DNA of 64,000 nt from Streptomyces sp. Je 1-369 (lineage in GTDB: Bacteria > Actinomycetota > Actinomycetes > Streptomycetales > Streptomycetaceae): assembly GCF_026810505.1 (NCBI RefSeq), contig NZ_CP101750.1, positions 8,048,515 to 8,112,514 on the forward strand, in the 5' to 3' direction. Each line of letters opens with the position of its first letter. The stretch's first letter is position 1. Made by a program: the position numbers and the translations under genes. Positions 61,301 through 64,000 of the stretch are shown here, piece by piece. The notes under the pieces were generated by a model, which ran no database searches, was not told the DNA's origin, and saw only the letters and a program-made list of their open reading frames with translations.

Positions 61301-63567
61301 ATGTCGCAGGTGCCGGGCTCGCCCGCGGCTACGTGGGCCGCGCGGGCCTCTCCGCCCAGCGGTTCGTGGCGAACCCGTTCGGTCCCGGCCGCCGGATGTA
61401 CCGCACCGGTGACGTCGTCCGCTGGACCAGCGACGGCGAGCTCGTCTTCGCGGGCCGCGCCGACGACCAGATCAAGATCCGGGGCCACCGCATCGAACCC
61501 GGCGAGATCGAGGCCGCCCTCGCGAGCTCCCCCGGAGTGCGCCACGCGGCCGTGACCATCAGGGAGGACCGGCCCGGCGAGCCGCGCCTCATCGGCTACG
61601 TCGCCGCGGACGGCGAGACCGTCGACGGACGGACGGTCCGCGAGTACGTCACCAGCGTACTCCCCGAGTACATGGTGCCGACGGCCGTACTGGTCCTCGA
61701 CGCCCTGCCGCGCACCGCCAACGGCAAGGTCGACCGGGCCGCGCTGCCCGCCCCCGACTTCGCGGGACGCGTCACGAGCCGTGAGCCGCGTACCGCGACC
61801 GAGGAGATCCTCTGCTCGCTCTACGCCGACATGCTGGGGCTCGACCGGGTCGGCGCCGAGGACAGCTTCTTCGCGCTGGGCGGCGACTCGATCAGCTCGA
61901 TGCAGCTGGTGTCCAGGGCCCGCCGGGCGGGTCTGGTCGTGACGCCCCGGCAGGTCTTCGAGGAGAAGACCCCGGAACGCCTCGCGGAAGTGGCGGAGCT
62001 CGCCGAGCACAAGACCGCGGCGGACGACGACGGCGTCGGCGAGGTGCCGTGGACGCCGGTGATGCGGGCCTTCGGGGAGAAGGTCGCGGGCCCGGACTTC
62101 ACGCAGTGGATGACGTTGGGCGTACCGGCCGGGCTCGGCCTCGACGCCCTCACCGCAGGCGTCGCCGCCCTCCTGGACACCCACGACATGCTGCGGGCCC
62201 GCACCGTGCCCGGTGAGCCGAAGCTGATCGTCGGCGAGCCCGGATCGGCGGGGGCGGGGGCGGCGGTGTCCCGCGTCGACGCGACCGGCGCCGCCACCGG
62301 AGCCCTGGACGAGATCGCGGGCCGGGCGGCACGGGAAGCGGCCGGCGAGCTCGACCCGGCGGCAGGAACGATGCTGCGGGCGGTATGGGTCGACGCGGGC
62401 CCCGACCGCACCGGCCGGGTGGTCCTCGTAGCCCACCACCTGGTGGTGGACGGCGTGTCCTGGCGCGTCCTCGTACCGGACCTGCGTGCGGCCTGCGAGG
62501 CGGTGGCCGCGGGCCGCACACCGCGGCTCGACCCCGTGGGGACGTCCTTCCGCCGCTGGTCCGAACTGCTGACCGCGCAGGCGGCCGAGGAGTCGCGGCT
62601 CGCGGAGCTCCCGGACTGGCTGACCCTGCTCGGTGAGCACCAACAGCCCCTGGCGGGGCGCCCATTGGACCCCTCCATCGACACGTCCCGCACCCTGTGC
62701 CGCCGCTCGTGGACCGTTCCCCCGGAGCAGGTCGGGACGCTGGTCGGCCGGACACCGGCCGCGTTCCACTGCGGTGTCCACGAAGTGCTCCTCGCCACCC
62801 TCGCGGGCGCGGTGACGCACTGGCGCGCCGACCCCGCCCCCGGGCTGCTGCTCGACATCGAGGGGCACGGGCGCGAACCGCTGGACGGCACCGACCTGCT
62901 GCGGACGGTCGGCTGGTTCACGAGCGCGCACCCGGTGCGTCTCCAGGTGACCGGCGTCGACCTGGACGACGCTATGGCCGGTGGCAGGGCTGCCGGTACG
63001 TTGGTGAAGGCCGTCAAAGAGCAGGTGAGGGCGGTCCCCGGGGACGGACTCGGCTACGGCCTGTTGCGTCATCTGAACCCCCGGACGGCCCCGGTCCTGC
63101 GGGCCGCACCGGCGGCGGAGATCGGCTTCAACTACCTCGGCCGGTTCACCGCGGCGGCGAAAGCCGCGGAGACGACGGAGGCGGCGGCAGCCGGGGAACC
63201 GGGAGCGCGGGAGCCGGGAGCGGTCGGCGCCTGGCAGTTGGCGGGCCCCGCGGGGGCGGGCGGCACGGACGGCTCGGACACACCGGCCCCGCACGTACTG
63301 GAGGGGATCGCGGTCGTCCGGGACACACCGGCAGGTCCCGAACTCACCGTCACGCTCAGTTGGCCGCAACGGCTCCTCACCGAGACCGACGTGGAACGGA
63401 TCGGCCGGACCTGGGTGCGCCTGCTCGCCGGGCTCGCCGCCCACACCGACGACCCGGCCGCGGGCGGACACACCCCGTCCGACTTCCACCTCCTCGACCT
63501 GGAGCAGGACGAGGTCGACCAGTTCCAAGCGATAGCAGCGAAGCTCGAGGGAGGTCTGTCCCGGTGA
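52357..63567 (+). CDS. trimodular NRPS: C-A(Hpg)-T-C-A-T-C-A-T-E
   Basis: A 3736-residue synthetase; ATG 52357 (or 52354) follows CCAGGGGGA. Domains with approximate residues: C1 7-450, A1 475-990, T1 Ser1025, C2 1080-1530 (HHVAVDG at 1216), A2 1550-2068, T2 Ser2110, C3 2166-2618 (HHVAVDG at 2302), A3 2637-3140, T3 Ser3178, E 3228-3690 (HHLVVDG at 3360, EGHGRE, NYLGR). Selectivity residues read by hand: A1 DVFHLGLLCK, close to known Hpg codes; A2 DALSVGTVMK; A3 DVAAIGQIIK; the latter two I cannot assign. C1 resembles the EntF type of starter C domain and has DHLLMDA instead of HHXXXDG. The E domain makes residue 3 D-configured, and the next protein starts with a C domain of the D-L type, which agrees. 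C2 and C3 regions are near-duplicates. Confidence 0.95.
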   Translation: MNGNAARTLPLLDAQEGIWLAQRVSGSRRLYSVGQYVDIHGPVEPHLLERTLRQLTDETEILHARFEDDGAGGARMTFPPQPLNARDQSTAHPLLDFHDLTGQEDPQKAAEAWMRAELDQEIASHADRLFSHALFRLAPDHHIWYQRYDHLLMDAHGCSLLARRAADVYTALLTGRPCTPADHAPLRTLMEEESAHRTSERHEADRRYWHEHFADRPDLTGIPGHATPGDGEGGLPHDTRPGDILRETGHLPPHAVAALRAAAARAEASWPRLVVAAVAAFVGRLSGTDEAILSLPVAGRTSDPARRTPCTSANILPLRVPVTASTSLLDLARTTDREIDALLDHQGLRGERLRRELGWPTGDRWHFGPYVNVMPRAGETLSFGGHRSVVRDLSSRRVEEFGVLVSGASEGQDMEITFEANSALYDRAWVRAGLHAFLRFLERSTADPSQPVGGVTLLDTAERTQVLNSWNTTEGPVPVADSVPKLLARHLAWSADAVAVEDGEQRLTYAELDRASGRLASHLAHEGVTRGDRVAVVMERSADLVVVLLGVWRAGAAFVPVDVEYPAERVAFLLADSDPAAVVCTEAHRDLLPAEYVGPRVVLDDPGVRAAVDACRADGPVARVGGEDVAYVMYTSGSSGVPKGVVVSHGAVAGLVGDSGWSVGAGDAVLMHAPHAFDVSLFEVWVPLVAGGRVVVAGSGVVDAGRVRSAVGGGVSAVHVTAGMFRVLAEESPGCFAGLREVLTGGDVVPAGAVARVREACPGVAVRHLYGPTETTLCATTHLLGAEAEAGRTLPIGRPLSNRQVYVLDAALQPVPAGVVGELYVAGTGLARGYLGRPGLSAERFVACPFGGDGVGRRMYRTGDLVRWSAGGELLFVGRADEQVKVRGFRVELGEVEAVLAGHEGVGQSVVVARQDVPGGEKRLVGYVVPDGECEVDAAALRAYVAGRLPEYMVPAAVLVLDALPLTANGKLDRPALPSPDFEGAGTVRGPATPVEDVLSGLFGEILGLGRVGTDVSFFELGGDSLSGMRLVARVRAVLDVEVGIGELFGAPTVAGLARWVGERAGSAVVGGRPVLRVRVQPDVVPLSFAQQRMWFLNRLEETVPGAASAYNLPLVLRISGLLDVAALEAALGDVADRHESLRTVFPEASGVPRQLVLEGEAGRPPLLTVECAAPRVAEALAEEAGHGFDLRTDLPWRARLVVAGERECVLSVVAHHVAVDGWSMGVLARDLETAYAARCEGRVPGWSGLRVQYADYALWQREVLGELDDPASVLSGQLAYWRDTLEGLSQELVLPVDRARPAVPSFRGRLVPVAADAATHARLVGVAGQGRATMFMVVHAAVALLLSRLGAGDDITVGTPTAGREDAALEDLAGFFVNTLVLRADVGGDPTFAELLERVRTADLAAYAHQDVPFERLVEEVNPTRSVSRNPLFQVMLALDHVPEPQWRLRGVEVRSASMRAPAARFDLAVTLTERRDERGAPAGLDGEILYAADLFDHDTALSLANRLARVLEQVAADPNLRLSEIDLLAPAERTQIVRRWNDTATDVPDASIPELFERCVSRSPGASAVRCRAEALTYGELEARANQLARHLMRLGVGPESRVGLCLPRGVDMVVAELAVWKAGGAFVPLDPEYPPDRLGYVLADSGATVVLGVAETLGAVPAGTARAVLLDDPDVGRALAAASSDSLGRRPPRNQLAYVIYTSGSTGRPKGVAVAHGGVANLAAAMRPVLGVDAGVSVLQFASFSFDAAVLDVAVTLSGGGTLAIASAEERAEPSALAAMIESAQVTTASVVPSLLSVLDPAAVSGVRDWVLGAELLTADLASRWTSQARVWNTYGPTEATVMATAGPVDAGIEPGDEAPPIGRPLDNVRLYVLDEFLHPVPPKVVGELYIAGPGLARGYSGRPDLTAERFVACPFAMSGGGGGERMYRTGDLARWAADGQLSFAGRADEQVKVRGFRVEPGEVEAVLTRHEAVGQAVVVARQDGGPGSDKRLVAYVVPEERRHQHRHHQRPQRGGDIDPQELRAYAAGVLPEYMVPVAVLVLDALPLTVNGKLDRAALPAPDFAARVSRREPRTQTEEILCGLFAEVLGLEWVGIEDGFFELGGDSLSGMRLVARVRAVLDVEVGIGELFGAPTVAGLARWVGERAGSAAAGGRPVLGVRVRPDVVPLSFAQQRMWFLNRLEETVPGAASAYNLPLVLRISGLLDVAALEAALGDVADRHESLRTVFPDIDGVPRQQVRHGDAGRPPLIVLRADDVSDIDRTLAAQLATGFDLRTDLPWRVRLVVAGERECVLSVVAHHVAVDGWSMGVLARDLETAYAARCEGRVPGWAGLRVQYADYALWQREVLGELDDPASVLSGQLAYWRDTLEGVSQELVLPVDRARPAVPSFRGRLVPVAADAATHARLVGVAGQGRATMFMVVHAAVALLLSRLGAGDDITVGTPTAGREDAALEDLAGFFVNTLVLRADVGGDPTFAELLERVRAADLAAYAHQDVPFERLVEELNPTRSLSRNPLFQVMLALQNIPEVTWDLPGVDVRPAPLPPELAARFDLAVSVVERRDEYGAPAGLDGEILYAADLFDHDTALSLANRLARVLEQVAADPNLRLSEIDLLAPAEHTQIVRRWNDTTAPVSDDLAPELFGRRVGVSPGAVALVSGEERLTYGELGAGAGRLARFLVGLGVGPEVRVAVVGERSVSLVVALLGVSLAGGVFVPVDAGYPVERVGFVLGDVGPAVVVCTVGSRGVVPEGFAGRVVVVDDPGTAAEIGRCAPGPLGDGERLGVLSAAHAAYVIYTSGSTGTPKGVTVSHGGLRNLIAENVRRYAIDPDSRVLQLVSPSFDVSLADIWPTLCAGGRLVLAPTRLDISGDELARLLRTRRVTHAAIPPTFLSQLPPDELPDLGLLITGGEAMPVEVRRRWSAGRAMYNQYGVTESTIISTTALIRDSEGPPPIGRPVANTQAYVLDASLRPVPAGVAGELYVAGAGLARGYVGRAGLSAQRFVANPFGPGRRMYRTGDVVRWTSDGELVFAGRADDQIKIRGHRIEPGEIEAALASSPGVRHAAVTIREDRPGEPRLIGYVAADGETVDGRTVREYVTSVLPEYMVPTAVLVLDALPRTANGKVDRAALPAPDFAGRVTSREPRTATEEILCSLYADMLGLDRVGAEDSFFALGGDSISSMQLVSRARRAGLVVTPRQVFEEKTPERLAEVAELAEHKTAADDDGVGEVPWTPVMRAFGEKVAGPDFTQWMTLGVPAGLGLDALTAGVAALLDTHDMLRARTVPGEPKLIVGEPGSAGAGAAVSRVDATGAATGALDEIAGRAAREAAGELDPAAGTMLRAVWVDAGPDRTGRVVLVAHHLVVDGVSWRVLVPDLRAACEAVAAGRTPRLDPVGTSFRRWSELLTAQAAEESRLAELPDWLTLLGEHQQPLAGRPLDPSIDTSRTLCRRSWTVPPEQVGTLVGRTPAAFHCGVHEVLLATLAGAVTHWRADPAPGLLLDIEGHGREPLDGTDLLRTVGWFTSAHPVRLQVTGVDLDDAMAGGRAAGTLVKAVKEQVRAVPGDGLGYGLLRHLNPRTAPVLRAAPAAEIGFNYLGRFTAAAKAAETTEAAAAGEPGAREPGAVGAWQLAGPAGAGGTDGSDTPAPHVLEGIAVVRDTPAGPELTVTLSWPQRLLTETDVERIGRTWVRLLAGLAAHTDDPAAGGHTPSDFHLLDLEQDEVDQFQAIAAKLEGGLSR
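55414..56992 (+). repeat. NRPS duplicated segment, copy 1 (T1 end through C2)
   Basis: Long runs here are identical or nearly identical to 58669-60250, with an offset of 3255 bp rising to 3261 bp. The copies diverge at about 55800-55920 and 56625-56796, the parts of the C domain that contact the substrates less or more specifically. Similar runs include the T-domain core, the HHVAVDG region and the last 190 bp. Confidence 0.85.
58669..60250 (+). repeat. NRPS duplicated segment, copy 2 (T2 end through C3)
   Basis: Second copy of the segment at 55414-56992. Near-identity in a 1.6-kb block inside one gene suggests recent module duplication or gene conversion. Such repeats are also prone to assembly collapse, so their number should be confirmed with long reads. 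Confidence 0.85.
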
Positions 63568-64000
63568 AGTCTTCAACCGCCGCCCACGGCGCGGCCCTGG
63601 CCGAAGTGTGGCCCCTGTCGCCCTTGCAGGAAGGGCTGCTGTTCCACGCGGACTTCGACGACCGGGGCCCCGACGTCTACGCCGTCCAGTTCCTGCTGGA
63701 CGTGACAGGGCCCCTGGACCCGGACCGGCTCCGCGCCTCGTGGGAGACGCTGCTCGACCGGCACGCGGCGCTGCGGGCCAGCTTCCACCGCAGGAAGTCC
63801 GGCGAGGCGGTGCAGCTCATCACCCGCAACGTGCCGCTGCCCTGGCGCGAGGCCGACCTCTCGGACCTCACCGAGCCGCAGGACATGACCGACCAGGCCG
63901 AGAAACTGGCGGCACAGGAACGCGCCCAGCGCCTGGACCTGACCGTCCCCCCGCTGCTCCGCCTCCTCCTGCTCCGACTCGGCACGGACCGGCACCGCCT
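63564..64000 (+). CDS. second NRPS, N-terminal condensation domain (partial)
   Basis: GTG 63564 overlaps the stop of the first NRPS (GTGA), with GAGGGAGG upstream, so both are translationally coupled. About 145 residues are present: [21 protein letters not shown], a C-domain core 1 of the type found after E domains (DCL), then [11 protein letters not shown]. It accepts the D-configured tripeptide from module 3. The rest is beyond the right edge. Confidence 0.92.
   Translation, partial: MKSSTAAHGAALAEVWPLSPLQEGLLFHADFDDRGPDVYAVQFLLDVTGPLDPDRLRASWETLLDRHAALRASFHRRKSGEAVQLITRNVPLPWREADLSDLTEPQDMTDQAEKLAAQERAQRLDLTVPPLLRLLLLRLGTDRHR

Noticed and set aside
55705..63576. A very long open frame antisense to the NRPS gene (over 2600 codons), and similar long antisense frames over the LAL, sdhA and GGDEF/EAL genes
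   Set aside because: They mirror the codon structure of the real genes in high-G+C DNA, show low-complexity His/Arg/Gly-rich translations and no domains.

Overview
High G+C sequence, strong third-position G/C bias, GTG/TTG starts, leaderless-type promoters (TAGNNT about 7 nt before ATG) and the gene families present (DUF574 methyltransferase, DUF4239, DUF6777, StrR- and LAL-type regulators) point to a Streptomyces chromosome, probably an arm region. The window carries most of a nonribosomal peptide cluster built on 4-hydroxyphenylglycine (Hpg) and 3,5-dihydroxyphenylglycine (Dpg), plus an unrelated-looking block of about 28 kb in its middle.

Region 1 (1-9.1 kb): end of a lipase-maturation-factor gene, a DUF6777 lipoprotein, then cluster-type genes: a large LAL regulator, a decayed two-component system (response regulator with an internal deletion plus a kinase with an altered H-box), a DAHP synthase that feeds the shikimate pathway, and a StrR-family activator.

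Region 2 (9.2-36.9 kb): genes that look like general chromosome content: a PAS-GAF-PP2C-ATPase phosphatase, Fpg/Nei glycosylase, anti-sigma-like protein, CapA protein, amino acid permease, USP, LysX, polysaccharide deacetylase, class F sortase with two small surface proteins, DUF4239, SCO0930-like lipoprotein, methyltransferase, GGDEF/EAL protein, LysR, sdhCAB, and a UvrA-like ABC ATPase.

Region 3 (37-64 kb): Hmo and HmaS (minus strand); prephenate dehydrogenase; a fusion of a degenerate Hmo-like domain with the HpgT aminotransferase; DpgA-DpgB-DpgC (no DpgD, an alpha/beta hydrolase instead); MbtH; an ABC exporter with a collagen-like tail; an intact two-component system that is the paralogue of the decayed one; a trimodular NRPS (C-A-T-C-A-T-C-A-T-E) whose first A domain reads as Hpg; and the start of a second NRPS with a C domain. 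Working model: DAHP synthase and PDH supply 4-hydroxyphenylpyruvate, HmaS, Hmo and HpgT make Hpg, DpgABC plus HpgT make Dpg, the NRPSs assemble the peptide and the ABC protein exports it.

The strongest new observation is a set of three 29-bp operators with identical 9-bp arms, GTCCAAGTG-N11-CGGTTGGAC, which is the 9-11-9 layout of StrR-family sites. They lie 84-90 bp before three start codons: the HpgT fusion, the first NRPS and, unexpectedly, the phosphatase gene just after strR. They define a likely regulon and tie the two separated halves of the cluster together. The peptide product cannot be named from this window: the codes of A2 and A3 match nothing I can assign with confidence and the assembly line runs past the right edge.
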